Below, in pieces: positions 1 to 10,767 of a DNA stretch of 64,000 bases. Each line of letters starts with the position of its first letter. Positions within the stretch are counted from its first letter, which is position 1. A model generated the notes under the pieces. The model ran no database searches and was not told where the DNA came from. It saw nothing but the letters and a program-made list of their open reading frames with translations. A program made the translations under genes and the position numbers. The DNA comes from Pseudomonas sp. PB101 (lineage in GTDB: Bacteria > Pseudomonadota > Gammaproteobacteria > Pseudomonadales > Pseudomonadaceae): assembly GCF_009764265.1 (NCBI RefSeq), contig NZ_RWIR01000011.1, positions 43,366 through 107,365 of the forward strand. The letters are read 5' to 3'.

Positions 1-581
1 GCGGCATCGACATCATCGTCAACAACGCCGGCTACACCTGGGACGACGTGATCCAGAAGATGAGCGACGAGCAGTGGTACGCCATTCTCGACTGCCACAT
101 GACCGCGCCATTCCGCATCCTGCGTGCGGCCTACCCGATCATCAAGGCCCAGGCCCTGGCGGACGCTGCAGCCGAACGCGAAGTGTTCCGCAAGGTGGTC
201 AACATCTCTTCGGTCTCGGCCCTCAACGGCAATGCCGGGCAGATGAACTATTCCTCGGCCAAGGCCGGTGTGATCGGCATGACCCGCGCGCTGGCCCGCG
301 AATGGGGCCGCTTCAAGGTCAACGTCAACGCCGTGGCCTTCGGTTTCATCGAAACCCGCATGACCAAGGCCGACGCCCACGCCGGCGCCACCGTGAACAT
401 CGAAGGCCGTGACATCCGCGTCGGCATCAGCCCGGAAGCGGCCAAGTCGTTCGCCCAGCGCAACCCGCTGGGCCGCCCGGGCACCGTGCAGGAAGCGGCC
501 GACGCCGTGTACCTGTTCTGTTCGCCGGAGTCGAACTACATCACGGCGCAGACCATCGCGGTGGCCGGCAATCTGCAATAA
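1..581 (+). CDS. SDR-family oxidoreductase, 5' end outside the window
   Basis: This is the C-terminal part of a short-chain dehydrogenase/reductase that uses NAD(P)H on an unidentified alcohol or ketone. The reading frame is open from base 3, so the N-terminal nucleotide-binding Gly motif lies before the window. Visible landmarks are NNAG near the start, the catalytic serine in NISSVS and the Tyr/Lys pair in YSSAK (from base 249). The C-terminus ends with the usual SDR stretch 'ITAQTIAVAGN'. The GTG at base 48 would remove NNAG and is not the real start. It lies just upstream of a TetR regulator and a second, degenerate SDR. The substrate cannot be read from the sequence. Confidence 0.9.
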   Translation, partial: GIDIIVNNAGYTWDDVIQKMSDEQWYAILDCHMTAPFRILRAAYPIIKAQALADAAAEREVFRKVVNISSVSALNGNAGQMNYSSAKAGVIGMTRALAREWGRFKVNVNAVAFGFIETRMTKADAHAGATVNIEGRDIRVGISPEAAKSFAQRNPLGRPGTVQEAADAVYLFCSPESNYITAQTIAVAGNLQ

Positions 582-595
582 CCAAACGGCCTGCG

Positions 596-630
596 GCCAG
601 GGAGCTCTCTCCTACAGAGATCTCCCTGGC
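596..630. terminator. Strong hairpin between SDR and tetR genes
   Basis: GCCAGGGAG at 596-604 pairs with CTCCCTGGC at 622-630, and the loop extends the stem with CTCTCT/AGAGA. It lies 15 bases after the SDR stop. No clean U-run follows, so it may be a terminator or attenuator, or a palindromic operator for the adjacent TetR regulator. Confidence 0.5.
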
Positions 631-673
631 CACGATAGCTGTGTTTGCATTTTGATGACCGCAGGATCACACC

Positions 674-1318
674 ATGAACACCACCGAAACCAACATCCGC
701 CAGGCTGCCGTCAAACTGATCTCGCGTAATGGCTACGGCTCGATGAGCCTCCGGCAACTGGCGGCTGAATCCGGGATCAATTGCTCGACGCTGTACCTCT
801 ATTACCAGGGTAAAGGCGAGTTGCTGCTGGAGCTGATCCTCGAATACTTCGAGGCATTGTCCCGGGAGTGGGCTCGATGCCGCCCTGCCGTAGCGCGCGC
901 CGATAGCAGACTCCGCGCTTTTGTCGCCTGCCATGTGCGTTATCACCTGGAACATCAGGACCAGGCCGTACTCGGCAACCTGGAATACCGGAGCCTCGAC
1001 GAAGAGTCCCTGGCCCTGGTGCGTCAGGCCCGCCGGGTGTACCTCAAAGACTTGCAAGCCCTGCTCGAACAAGGCATTCGGGAAGGTTCGCTGAGCTGCG
1101 CCGAACCGAAATTGATGGCGCGCACGCTGTTCAACATGCTCACCCACGCCTGTGTCTGGTATCAGGCCGATGGCCGCTGGAGCGTCGACGACGTCATCCG
1201 CCATTACTCGGAACTGGTGCTGAAAATGCTCGGTGCCGTGCCCATTGCATCACCCCGTCCAGCCGTGCGCCGCGCGGCCATTACCCGCCGCGCCGCGCCG
1301 CTGGAGGCCGTGTCATGA
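674..1318 (+). CDS. TetR/AcrR-family transcriptional regulator
   Basis: This 214-residue protein has the TetR layout: an N-terminal helix-turn-helix (about residues 8-52, with SLRQLAAESGINCSTLY as turn and recognition helix, then YYQGKGELL) and a helical ligand-binding C-terminal domain. The C-terminal domain is diverse and gives no ligand. The stop codon overlaps the start of the downstream SDR-like gene by 4 bases (ATGA), so the two are translationally coupled. It probably represses its own operon or the upstream SDR gene. A hairpin at 596-630 lies in the gap upstream. The C-terminal tail is Arg/Ala-rich. Confidence 0.88.
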   Translation: MNTTETNIRQAAVKLISRNGYGSMSLRQLAAESGINCSTLYLYYQGKGELLLELILEYFEALSREWARCRPAVARADSRLRAFVACHVRYHLEHQDQAVLGNLEYRSLDEESLALVRQARRVYLKDLQALLEQGIREGSLSCAEPKLMARTLFNMLTHACVWYQADGRWSVDDVIRHYSELVLKMLGAVPIASPRPAVRRAAITRRAAPLEAVS

Positions 1319-1947
1319 GCGACCTCATGCAACCCTTTTCCATGGCCGGTAAAACCGTGCTGGTGGCCGATGCCACCACGCAACTCGGTGCCCATTTCGC
1401 CCGGCTGATCAGCCTCGCGGGCGCCCGGGTGGCCCTCGGTGCGCCATGCCCTGCGCAGCTTGAGCAGTTGCAAGCCGACCTGCGCTGGGATGGCGGTGAA
1501 GTGCTGATCGTCAGCCTCGACAGCACCCGCCGAGCCAGCATCGAGGCGGCGCTTGGTGCCGTCGAGTTGCGCTTCGGCAGCGTCGATGTGCTGATCAACA
1601 ACAGCGCCGAACGCGAACATCCGGCGCGCAACAACCACCTGGTCCATTGCACCAGCCGGCACATGATCAAGGCCGAGCGCGGCGGCAGCATCGTCAACAT
1701 CGAGCCGCCACCGCGCCCGATCAGCCAGCTCAACCCGTGCCTGCGGCCCAACAGCAGCCTGATCCGCATGAGCCGGGCCATGGCCCAGTCGCTGACGCCG
1801 CACCGGATCCGGGTCAATGTGATTGCCGCCGGACGCGGCAAGAACGCCGGGCTGCAGGAGCTCAACGGCCCCCTGCTGTTGCTGGCCAGCGGCGCCGGTG
1901 CCAGCGTCACCGGCGCGGTATTGCACATCGACAATCACGCCACCTGA
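1315..1947 (+). CDS. Degenerate SDR-like protein, probably not catalytic
   Basis: This 210-residue protein has a recognisable SDR frame: a Rossmann start (KTVLVADATTQLGAHFA), a modified NN-A-G motif (LINNSAE) and a beta-strand equivalent to the catalytic serine strand (GSIVNIEPP). The usual TGxxxGxG glycines are mostly replaced, the Ser is lost and no YxxxK can be seen where it should be. I infer that it is an inactive or repurposed SDR, perhaps regulatory or structural. It overlaps the TetR stop by 4 bases. It ends 84 bases before the sulfatase, which has its own ribosome binding site. Confidence 0.75.
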   Translation: MSDLMQPFSMAGKTVLVADATTQLGAHFARLISLAGARVALGAPCPAQLEQLQADLRWDGGEVLIVSLDSTRRASIEAALGAVELRFGSVDVLINNSAEREHPARNNHLVHCTSRHMIKAERGGSIVNIEPPPRPISQLNPCLRPNSSLIRMSRAMAQSLTPHRIRVNVIAAGRGKNAGLQELNGPLLLLASGAGASVTGAVLHIDNHAT

Positions 1948-2031
1948 TACGGGTGGCGCTTGGTGTCCGACGACCCGTGAACATCGGGGCCGGTCGCCCT
2001 GCGCGACGCCCGTCAACAAGGAGCCAGTCAG

Positions 2032-3612
2032 ATGACTCGCATAAAAAAGTGGCTGCCGAAACTCGCCATGGTGGCGACAACGGTCATGGCAATGGCGGCC
2101 AATGCCGCCGACAAACCCAACATCCTGGTGATCTTCGGCGATGACATCGGCCAGACCAACATCAGCGCCTATTCCATGGGCGTGGTCGGCTACAAGACCC
2201 CGAACATCGACCGCATCGCCCACGAAGGCATGCTGTTCACCGACTATTACGCGGAGAACAGCTGCACCGCCGGGCGCTCGTCGTTCATCACCGGCCAGTC
2301 ACCGCTGCGCACCGGCCTGACCAAAGTCGGCGTGCCGGGTGCCCCCATCGGCATTCAGAAGCGCGACATCACCCTCGCCCAGGCCCTCAAGTCCCAGGGC
2401 TACGCCACCGGCCAGTTCGGCAAGAACCACCTCGGTGATCGCGACGAATACCTGCCGACCAACCACGGTTTCGACGAGTTCTTCGGCAACCTGTATCACC
2501 TCAACGCCGAAGAAGAACCCGAGCGCCCGTACTGGCCCAAGGATGACCCGGACTTCGTCAAATCCCGCACCCCACGGGGTGTGATCCACAGCTACGCCGA
2601 CGGCAAGATCGAAGACACCGGCGCGCTGACCACCAAGCGCATGGAAACCATCGACGACGAAACCACGGCGGCCGCGCAAGCATTCATCGAGAAACAGGCC
2701 AAGTCGGACAAGCCTTTCTTCGTCTGGATGAACACCACGCGCATGCACGTGTTCACCCACGTGCGCGAATCGATGAAGGGCCAGAGCGGCATGCCCGGCA
2801 ACGAGTACGCCGACGGCATGCTCGAACACGACGGCGACGTCGGCAAACTGCTGCAGACCCTCGATGACCTGAACATCACCGACAACACCATCGTCGTCTA
2901 CACAACCGACAACGGCCCTAACCAGTTCTCCTGGCCGGACGCGGCGACCACGCCGTTTCGTAACGAGAAGAACTCCAACTGGGAAGGCGCCTACCGGGTC
3001 CCGGCAATCGTGCGTTGGCCCGGCAGGATCAAGGCCGGCGAAGTGTCCAACGAGATGTTCTCGGGCATGGACTGGTTCCCTACCCTGCTCGCCGCGGCGG
3101 GTGATACCGAGGTGAAGGACAAACTGCTCAAGGGCTGGGCACCGACTTCCGGCGGCACCAGCTTCAAGGTGCACCTGGACGGCTACAACCAGCTGCCCTA
3201 CCTGACCGGGCAAAAGCCCAAGGGCGAGCGCCGCGAGTTCTATTACTTCAACGACGATGGCGTGCTGGTATCGATGCGCTACGACAACTGGAAAGTGGTG
3301 TTCGCCGAACAGCGCGAGCCCGGCGGTTTTGCGGTGTGGAGCAGCCCGTTCGTGCCGCTGCGCGTGCCCAAGTTGTTCAACCTGCGCATGGACCCCTATG
3401 AGCGGGCAGACCTGGTCTCGGATCAGTACAACGACTGGCTGGTAAAGAACTCCTACCTGCTCGCCGCCGGCGTGGCCAAGGCCGCGCGCTTCCTGCAGAC
3501 CTTCATCGAATACCCGCCGAGCCAGAAACCCGCGAGCTTCAGCATCGACCAGATTCGCGCGGCGGTAGACGCGAAAATCGAAGAGAAGCTGAAGAGCCAG
3601 GTCAAACCGTAA
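2032..3612 (+). CDS. Secreted arylsulfatase-family sulfatase
   Basis: This 526-residue protein has an N-terminal signal peptide (cleavage near residue 25, AANA-ADKP). It belongs to the formylglycine-dependent sulfatases, which hydrolyse sulfate esters in the periplasm. The metal-binding pair D37/D38 (FGDD), the C78-T-A-G-R signature with the Cys to be converted to formylglycine, the later GKNHLGD and the TTDNGPN metal segment are all present. The closest type is the arylsulfatase A-like group that also contains choline-sulfatase relatives. AAGGAG lies 8 bases before the ATG. A maturation enzyme is not in the window. Sulfite dehydrogenase genes lie 1 kb downstream, but no direct pathway link is evident. 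Confidence 0.9.
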   Translation: MTRIKKWLPKLAMVATTVMAMAANAADKPNILVIFGDDIGQTNISAYSMGVVGYKTPNIDRIAHEGMLFTDYYAENSCTAGRSSFITGQSPLRTGLTKVGVPGAPIGIQKRDITLAQALKSQGYATGQFGKNHLGDRDEYLPTNHGFDEFFGNLYHLNAEEEPERPYWPKDDPDFVKSRTPRGVIHSYADGKIEDTGALTTKRMETIDDETTAAAQAFIEKQAKSDKPFFVWMNTTRMHVFTHVRESMKGQSGMPGNEYADGMLEHDGDVGKLLQTLDDLNITDNTIVVYTTDNGPNQFSWPDAATTPFRNEKNSNWEGAYRVPAIVRWPGRIKAGEVSNEMFSGMDWFPTLLAAAGDTEVKDKLLKGWAPTSGGTSFKVHLDGYNQLPYLTGQKPKGERREFYYFNDDGVLVSMRYDNWKVVFAEQREPGGFAVWSSPFVPLRVPKLFNLRMDPYERADLVSDQYNDWLVKNSYLLAAGVAKAARFLQTFIEYPPSQKPASFSIDQIRAAVDAKIEEKLKSQVKP

Positions 3613-3732
3613 GCGCCTCTCTACGCCGATACGGCCTGAATGCCAACGGCCAACCCGCCCAGGTGAAATTAAGCTTGGGCTAAGGTTGCCTGTTTAATCT
3701 TCGACACTTTCGGTTAGTCGAGCATTTCGAAG

Positions 3733-4521
3733 ATGGCAAAACCTCCGTTCAGCATCGTTCTGGTGAATTACAAAACCCTCGACTTGACCAGGATCTGCCT
3801 GGACCTGTTACGCGAGCCTGCACGAAAAGCCGGAATCCCGGTCTGGGTGGTCGATAACGATTCGGCGGACGCCAGCGTCGAGTACTTGCGCTCACTCGAC
3901 TGGATCAACCTGATCGAACGCACGGCCCCCGGCAAAGAGCCGGGACATATCGCCCACGGCAAGGCGCTGGACATGGCGCTGGCCAGGGTCAATACCGACT
4001 ACCTGTTCCTGATGCACACCGACACCTTCGTCTTCGATGCCGACGTCTTTGCGATGATGATGGAGCACTGCGCCAAAGATCGAAACGTCATCGCGGTCGG
4101 CTGCACCGAGCAACTCAACCGGGGGTTGCCAAGGACGGTCTGGCGCTTCACCTCCCGCTTCGCCAAGCACCATTTCCGCCGCCTGAAACTGTCCCTGGGC
4201 CTGCGCTCAAAAGAACCCAAGCCCTATACCGAGACTTACCTGAAAAGCTTCTGCACCCTGTGGAACTGCAGGCTGATGAAACAACAGGGCCTGCATTTCC
4301 AGATCGACGATCGGGTGCCTGGGTATGAACTGCAAGACCGGGTGATCGGCCTTGGCTATAAGGTCGTGTTTCTTTCGCCCGGCAAGATCTTCAAGTACCT
4401 GGATCACGTGCAGGCCGGCACCGTTGCTGCTGCCGGTGGCTATGGCCAGGGTCACCGGCGGACGAAAATGTACCAGGACATTCTCAAGCGCTTCGGTGCG
4501 GTGAACACCTCGATGTCGTGA
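3733..4521 (+). CDS. Family 2 glycosyltransferase (GT-A fold)
   Basis: This 262-residue protein opens with the GT2 start SIVLVNYKTLD. It has the nucleotide-binding VVDNDS (residues 39-44) and a DxD-like metal motif in MHTDTF around residue 97. It has no signal peptide or membrane segment, so it is cytosolic or peripheral. It should transfer a sugar from a nucleotide donor to an unidentified acceptor. It stands alone, without polysaccharide genes nearby, and converges on the cytochrome gene across a strong bidirectional terminator. A short GAAG lies before the ATG, so translation initiation looks weak. Confidence 0.82.
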   Translation: MAKPPFSIVLVNYKTLDLTRICLDLLREPARKAGIPVWVVDNDSADASVEYLRSLDWINLIERTAPGKEPGHIAHGKALDMALARVNTDYLFLMHTDTFVFDADVFAMMMEHCAKDRNVIAVGCTEQLNRGLPRTVWRFTSRFAKHHFRRLKLSLGLRSKEPKPYTETYLKSFCTLWNCRLMKQQGLHFQIDDRVPGYELQDRVIGLGYKVVFLSPGKIFKYLDHVQAGTVAAAGGYGQGHRRTKMYQDILKRFGAVNTSMS

Positions 4522-4536
4522 ACAAACCTCACACAC

Positions 4537-4577
4537 AAAAAAGCCCACTGACCATTACCGGTCCAGTGGGCTTTTTT
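4537..4577. terminator. Bidirectional rho-independent terminator
   Basis: GCCCACTG at 4543-4550 pairs with CAGTGGGC at 4564-4571, flanked by A6 on the left and T6 on the right, so it works in both directions between convergent genes. An almost identical hairpin ends mqo at 6863-6904. Confidence 0.93.
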
Positions 4578-4586
4578 GCATCAGGT

Positions 4587-5219
4587 TCACTGGCTCATGA
4601 TGAACGTCGCCAGGCTTTTCAGATCGTCCGGGCTCAACTGCGCAAACGGCGGCATGGGCACATCCCCCCACTTTCCGCTCCCGCCGTGCTGAATGCTGGA
4701 CATAAGCCGGTCCATTGCCTGCGGGTCCTTGGCATATTTGGCCGCCACATCGCGGTAGGCCGGGCCTACCACTTTATGGTCAATCGCGTGACAGGACAGG
4801 CAGGCGTTGTTCTGCAGCAAGGCCTTCGCGTCGACTTTTGCCACAGCCACCGCCGGGGCGTTCGAGGCAGCCTGAACATCGGCATCATTGGCCTTCGCAC
4901 TGCCGTAGGTCACCGCCAGGTAAGCGCCGATAACACTCACATCCTGGTCGCTGATCGGCGCACCGTACACGTGCTGCATCTTGCCCGCTTCAGCGGTCCA
5001 CTGCGCCAGGCTCATGCCCGGAGGCTGGAAGTTGATGTAATCGGCTGAATGGCAGACGGAACACTTCTGCTGCGCCAACGCGTAGCCAGGCATCGTACTG
5101 GGCTTGAACGCCGCCGTTTCGGGCGGCAACGTGATCGAAAGCGGCGCTGCACTGGCCAGAGTGGCCAAACCAACCTGAGCTGCGCAGAGCAAGGCGGTCA
5201 TGCTTTTCACAAGTTTCAT
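4587..5219 (-). CDS. sorB: Dihaem cytochrome c, sulfite dehydrogenase electron acceptor subunit
   Basis: This 210-residue periplasmic cytochrome has a signal peptide (ending LASA-AP). It has two haem-binding motifs, CSVCH (residues 53-57) and CLSCH (residues 140-144). The second half looks like a c551-type domain, with DHKVVGPAYRDVA after the haem motif and the axial Met in MPPFAQLS. It starts 10 bases after the sorA stop, so the two form an operon. It should accept electrons from the molybdenum subunit and pass them to the respiratory chain. Classical SorB has one haem, so the two-haem form is a variant. The symbol is assigned from context. Confidence 0.85.
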   Translation of the reverse strand: MKLVKSMTALLCAAQVGLATLASAAPLSITLPPETAAFKPSTMPGYALAQQKCSVCHSADYINFQPPGMSLAQWTAEAGKMQHVYGAPISDQDVSVIGAYLAVTYGSAKANDADVQAASNAPAVAVAKVDAKALLQNNACLSCHAIDHKVVGPAYRDVAAKYAKDPQAMDRLMSSIQHGGSGKWGDVPMPPFAQLSPDDLKSLATFIMSQ

Positions 5220-5229
5220 ACGGTCCTCC

Positions 5230-6471
5230 TCAGGCGACGGTCACGTGGGTGGTTTCGACGACGTGGCGGCGATAGCCGGCGGGGTTCCAGTCGGCCTGCA
5301 GCGGTTGTGTCTCGCCGGCACTGTTGCTGGCTCGCACCATCAACGGTGTGGCGCCCTTGCCGGTAAAGCTGATCGGCAGTGTCCACTCACGAAAGGAGAA
5401 ACGGCCAAGGTCCTGCCCGAGCGTGGTTTCGCGCCAGGTTTTTCCGCCGTCGATCGACACCTCCACCTTGTTGACCCCAACGCCCCCGTCGAACGCAATG
5501 CCCTTGAGCACCAGGCTTTTGTTCAGCGGCAATACATCGCCGTGTTTGACGCTGGTGATGAAACTGCGTACCGGCAATTTCGAAATTGGCTGGGTTTTCG
5601 CCGCCGTAGTGCCGGGTGCGATGCAGAAGCAATCGTTATCCGGAACCCGGTAACCCTTGGCCATGAAAAAACCGTCGTAGGTCGTGTCGACGACTTCGAT
5701 CTCGCTCAGGTGCTTGACCCAATAAGTGCCGAAATAGCCTGGCACCACCAGACGAATCGGGTAGCCGTTGAGAAATGGCAGGTCTGTGCCGTTCATGGAC
5801 CAGGCGATCATCGGCTCGCCATCCATGGCATGGCTGATGTCCAGCGCCTTGATGAACTCCGGTGTGCTGGGCAACACCGGCTTATCCAGCCCACGGAAAG
5901 TCACTTGCGCGGCGCCGGCCTTCACCCCCGCCTTTTCCAATACCGCCTTGAGCGGTACCCCCACCCACCGCGCATTACCCATCGAGCCATTGCCCAGCTG
6001 GGCACCGAACACCCGGGGCATCGAGAAGCCACGGCTGTTGCCCGAGCACTGATTGACCGCCACCACTTCCACCGGTTCGGCGAGGGCCTTGAGTTCGGCC
6101 AGGGAAAGCGACAGCGGCGTGTCGACCGAGCCCTTGATCGTCAGGCGGTAGGTGTCAGGATCGATGCTGGTCGGAAAATTAGCCAGGTGATAACGCACGA
6201 AAAAGGCGTCATTGGGCGTGATCGGCCCTTCGTTGAAGACAGGGAATGGCGTCTCCAGATGCGGCGGCCGCGTGGTCACCAGGGTCAACGGGCGCTTTTG
6301 CGGGTATCGCACGAGCGGGCGCGGGCCAGCGGCAAAGGTCACTTCTTCAGCGTTGTCATCGGCTGCCCTGGCGAGACTTGCCAAAGGCGAGGCCGCCACG
6401 GCCAGCGTGAATGCATCGCGTAAAACCCGCCGGCGGCTCGGCTGGCTGCTGTCTAAAAAACTGAACTTCAT
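5230..6471 (-). CDS. sorA: Sulfite dehydrogenase / SoxC-like molybdenum subunit
   Basis: This 413-residue sulfite-oxidase-family enzyme has a Tat-type leader (SRRRVLRDAF, residues 12-21), so it is exported folded with its cofactor. The molybdenum-binding cysteine is C142 in NQCSGNSRG. The C-terminal dimerisation domain is intact (GGVGVNKVEVSIDGGKTW). It oxidises sulfite to sulfate in the periplasm and hands electrons to the cytochrome encoded next. In this window it could remove sulfite released by the organosulfur enzymes at 41-59 kb, though the two loci are 30 kb apart. SoxC is an alternative name, but no other sox genes are present. Confidence 0.9.
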   Translation of the reverse strand: MKFSFLDSSQPSRRRVLRDAFTLAVAASPLASLARAADDNAEEVTFAAGPRPLVRYPQKRPLTLVTTRPPHLETPFPVFNEGPITPNDAFFVRYHLANFPTSIDPDTYRLTIKGSVDTPLSLSLAELKALAEPVEVVAVNQCSGNSRGFSMPRVFGAQLGNGSMGNARWVGVPLKAVLEKAGVKAGAAQVTFRGLDKPVLPSTPEFIKALDISHAMDGEPMIAWSMNGTDLPFLNGYPIRLVVPGYFGTYWVKHLSEIEVVDTTYDGFFMAKGYRVPDNDCFCIAPGTTAAKTQPISKLPVRSFITSVKHGDVLPLNKSLVLKGIAFDGGVGVNKVEVSIDGGKTWRETTLGQDLGRFSFREWTLPISFTGKGATPLMVRASNSAGETQPLQADWNPAGYRRHVVETTHVTVA

Positions 6472-6654
6472 TCTGCGCTCTCTATGATTGTTTTATTGAG
6501 ATGCAACTGACAGTCCCTTTGTCAGGGTGAAGAGGCATCGGCCTTTTTGTGCCAGTGCGGGAGAGCCAACCAGTATCGACACGTGCAAGCGGGCTGCTTC
6601 ACATTGGGCGTCAGGGACTTGGCAATTGATGACAGGGGGCTATGTTGCGTTCTT

Positions 6655-6820
6655 CTGTAGGAGCGAGCCTGCTCGCGAAGATCGTCAACGATAACGCGCA
6701 AATCCGGTAAAACGCGTTGCCCCGAAGTTTTTCGCGAGCAGGCTCGCTCCTACAGGGAATCCGGGGTATTTCGAGCGAGGTCACGGTCCCGTGTAGGAGC
6801 CGGCTTGCTGGCGATGGTCG
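6655..6820. repeat. REP inverted pair plus a third REP
   Basis: Two REP palindromes face each other at 6655-6755 (GTAGGAGCGAGCCTGCTCGCG and its inverse). A third of the GTAGGAGCCGGCTTGCTGGCGATGG type lies at 6792-6820. The 12-base spacer GTCAACGATAAC occurs after both left-hand units. The rest of the 447-base gap 6472-6918 holds only the mqo terminator. Confidence 0.9.
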
Positions 6821-6862
6821 TCAACGATAACGCGTGAGAACTGGATAAACGCGGCGAACCAC

Positions 6863-6904
6863 AAAAAAACCCACTGACCGTCGCCGGTTCAGTGGGCTTT
6901 TTTT
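6863..6904. terminator. Rho-independent terminator of mqo
   Basis: CCCACTGA pairs with TCAGTGGG, with A7 on the left and T7 on the right. On the minus strand it follows the mqo stop by about 15 bases. It differs from the terminator at 4537-4577 at only a few loop bases. Confidence 0.92.
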
Positions 6905-6918
6905 GATCTGGTCTCTAG

Positions 6919-8565
6919 TTACAGAGCCATATCACTCGCAGCACTAGCCTTCGGCGCTTTCGCATCGGTATCGACAGTCACCGGAGTCACAGCCGGCGCG
7001 ATCACCGCAGGTGGCGGAGTCAGTTCCAGCACCTTGGCGGTGTAGGCCCACTCCTCGGCAACCTTCTCGGGACTGCCGTTCAGCTGGGTGCCGTAGCTCG
7101 GCACGATCTGGTGCAGTTTTGCCTGCCACTCAGGGCTCGCGACCTTGTCCTTGAAGACTTTCTGCAGCACGGTCAGCATGATCGGTGCGGCGGTCGAAGC
7201 GCCTGGGGAGGCGCCCAGCAGGCCGGCGATGCTGCCGTCTTGCGAAGCGACGATTTCGGTGCCCAGTTTCAGCACGCCACCGGCAGCTTCATCACGCTTG
7301 ATGATCTGCACGCGCTGGCCGGCTTGCCACAGGCGCCAGTCTTCAGCCTTGGCGTTCGGGAAGTATTCCTTCAGGGCGTTGAGGCGGTCTTCATCCGACA
7401 GCATCAACTGGCCTGCCAGGTACTCGACCAGCGGGTATTCCTTGATGCCGACCTTGGTCATTGGCCACACGTTGTGCGTGGTGGTGGTGGTCAGCAGGTC
7501 CAGGTACGAACCTTCTTTCAGGAACTTGGTGCTGAAAGTCGCGAACGGGCCAAACAGGATCACGCGCTTGCCGTCCAGCACGCGGGTGTCCAGGTGCGGA
7601 ACCGACATCGGCGGTGCGCCGACGGAGGCTTTGCCGTAGGCCTTGGCCAGGTGTTGCTCGGCGATGGTCGGGTTCTCGGTCACCAGGAACGAGCCGCCCA
7701 CCGGGAAGCCTGCGTATTCCTTGGCTTCAGGAATGCCGGACTTCTGCAGCAGGTGCAGGGCACCGCCGCCGGCGCCGATGAACACGAACTTGGCGTCGGT
7801 TTCGGTCTTGCTGCCGTCTTTCAGGTTTTTGTAGCTGACGCGCCAGCTGCCGTCTTCGTTCCGGGTGATGTCCTGCACTTCGCTGGACAGCTTCAAGTCG
7901 AATTTCGGCGTGGTTTGCAGGTGCGCAACGAACTGACGGGTGATTTCGCCAAAGTTCACGTCGGTACCCAGCGGGCTCCAGGTGGCCGCGATTTTCTGGC
8001 TCGGGTCACGCCCTTCCATCATCAGCGGCACCCACTGCTTGATCACGGCCGGGTCTTCGGAGTACTGCATGCCGGCGAACAGCGGGCTCGCTTGCAGGGC
8101 TTCGTAGCGTTTTTTCAGGAACTTGATGTTGTCGTCGCCCCACACGAAGCTCATGTGCGGCGTGGAGTTGATGAACGAACGCGGGTTCTTCAGCACGCCT
8201 TGCTGAACCTGCCAGGCCCAGAACTGACGGGAGATCTGGAAGGCTTCGTTGATTTCAACGGCCTTGGGGATCGAGACATTGCCCTTGTCGTCTTCCGGGG
8301 TGTAGTTCAGCTCGGCCAGGGCGGAGTGACCGGTACCGGCGTTGTTCCAGCCGTTGGAGCTTTCCTGGGCGACGCCGTCGAGGCGCTCGATCATCTGCAT
8401 CGAGGTAGCAGGCTCCAGCTCATTGAGCCAGACACCGAGGGTCGCGCTCATGATGCCGCCGCCAATCAGCAGTACATCGACTTTCTTGGCTTCTTCGGCC
8501 TGGGCCGTCGTCATCCCCAACGACAAGGCCAGCCCCAGCAGGGCTGTGTTCACTTTCTTAAACAT
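6919..8565 (-). CDS. mqo: Malate:quinone oxidoreductase, exported type
   Basis: This FAD enzyme of 548 residues oxidises malate to oxaloacetate and reduces membrane quinone in the TCA cycle. An N-terminal secretory-type leader ([16 protein letters not shown]) precedes the FAD-binding [16 protein letters not shown]. Family landmarks include the [20 protein letters not shown] region and [17 protein letters not shown] near the C-terminus. The ATG at 8565 is preferred because AGGTG lies seven bases upstream; a GTG three codons earlier is possible. The final 30 residues form a Pro/Ala-rich tail ([12 protein letters not shown]) beyond the usual family end. Pseudomonas species often carry several mqo paralogues, and this resembles the leader-bearing one. 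Confidence 0.95.
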   Translation of the reverse strand: MFKKVNTALLGLALSLGMTTAQAEEAKKVDVLLIGGGIMSATLGVWLNELEPATSMQMIERLDGVAQESSNGWNNAGTGHSALAELNYTPEDDKGNVSIPKAVEINEAFQISRQFWAWQVQQGVLKNPRSFINSTPHMSFVWGDDNIKFLKKRYEALQASPLFAGMQYSEDPAVIKQWVPLMMEGRDPSQKIAATWSPLGTDVNFGEITRQFVAHLQTTPKFDLKLSSEVQDITRNEDGSWRVSYKNLKDGSKTETDAKFVFIGAGGGALHLLQKSGIPEAKEYAGFPVGGSFLVTENPTIAEQHLAKAYGKASVGAPPMSVPHLDTRVLDGKRVILFGPFATFSTKFLKEGSYLDLLTTTTTHNVWPMTKVGIKEYPLVEYLAGQLMLSDEDRLNALKEYFPNAKAEDWRLWQAGQRVQIIKRDEAAGGVLKLGTEIVASQDGSIAGLLGASPGASTAAPIMLTVLQKVFKDKVASPEWQAKLHQIVPSYGTQLNGSPEKVAEEWAYTAKVLELTPPPAVIAPAVTPVTVDTDAKAPKASAASDMAL

Positions 8566-8952
8566 CTGTAGCACCTATGATAAAACGCCATCCGCCCTTC
8601 CATCCTCGCGCACACAGCCCCGTGTTTCACGGCAGTCACGGGTGCGGCACTCAAGGATTGCAGGGTGGGCACACAAGGCCGACGAACCGCATCGACCCCA
8701 GTTTAATGTCCCTTCTGAACTGACTTCTTATCTTTATTGGCTTCAGCTACTTGAGCGACAGTAATTCCGTCGGCACGTCTCAAGGACATGCAAACTGAAC
8801 AGGTCAAACCAAGTTGTCGCGAAGAATATCACGACAAGGCTTACCCGCGCGTCTGTTCGCGACTGTCTGGTCCGGTCAATGATGGATCTGTAGGAGCCGG
8901 CGGATCGGCGACTATACTCAGTGGTCTTCAGATGAGCCGGTGAGGACAAGTC
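8566..8952. other. Divergent mqo/ilvD regulatory gap
   Basis: This 387-base gap has no credible gene. On the ilvD side there is a TATACT box at 8913-8918 about 35 bases before the start codon, with no good -35 at 17 bases. A partial REP (GTAGGAGCCGGCGGATCGGCGA) lies at 8890-8911. No attenuator leader peptide is evident. Confidence 0.5.
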
Positions 8953-10635
<1,683 letters not shown>

Positions 10636-10662
10636 TTCGCCAGTCTGGCGGTGGCTGAACCA

Positions 10663-10746
10663 CCGCCATCGCGAGCAAGCTCGCTCCCACACTGAATCTC
10701 CATACGCCGAAGATCCCCTGTGGGAGCGAGCTTGCTCGCGATGGCG
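10663..10746. repeat. REP inverted pair (BIME-like)
   Basis: CGCCATCGCGAGCAAGCTCGCTCCCACA at the left is the inverse of TGTGGGAGCGAGCTTGCTCGCGATGGCG at the right, with a 27-base centre. It separates the convergent ilvD and chemoreceptor genes and may act as a transcript end. Confidence 0.92.
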
Positions 10747-10767
10747 TCAGTTCAGGCAACCTCTACC

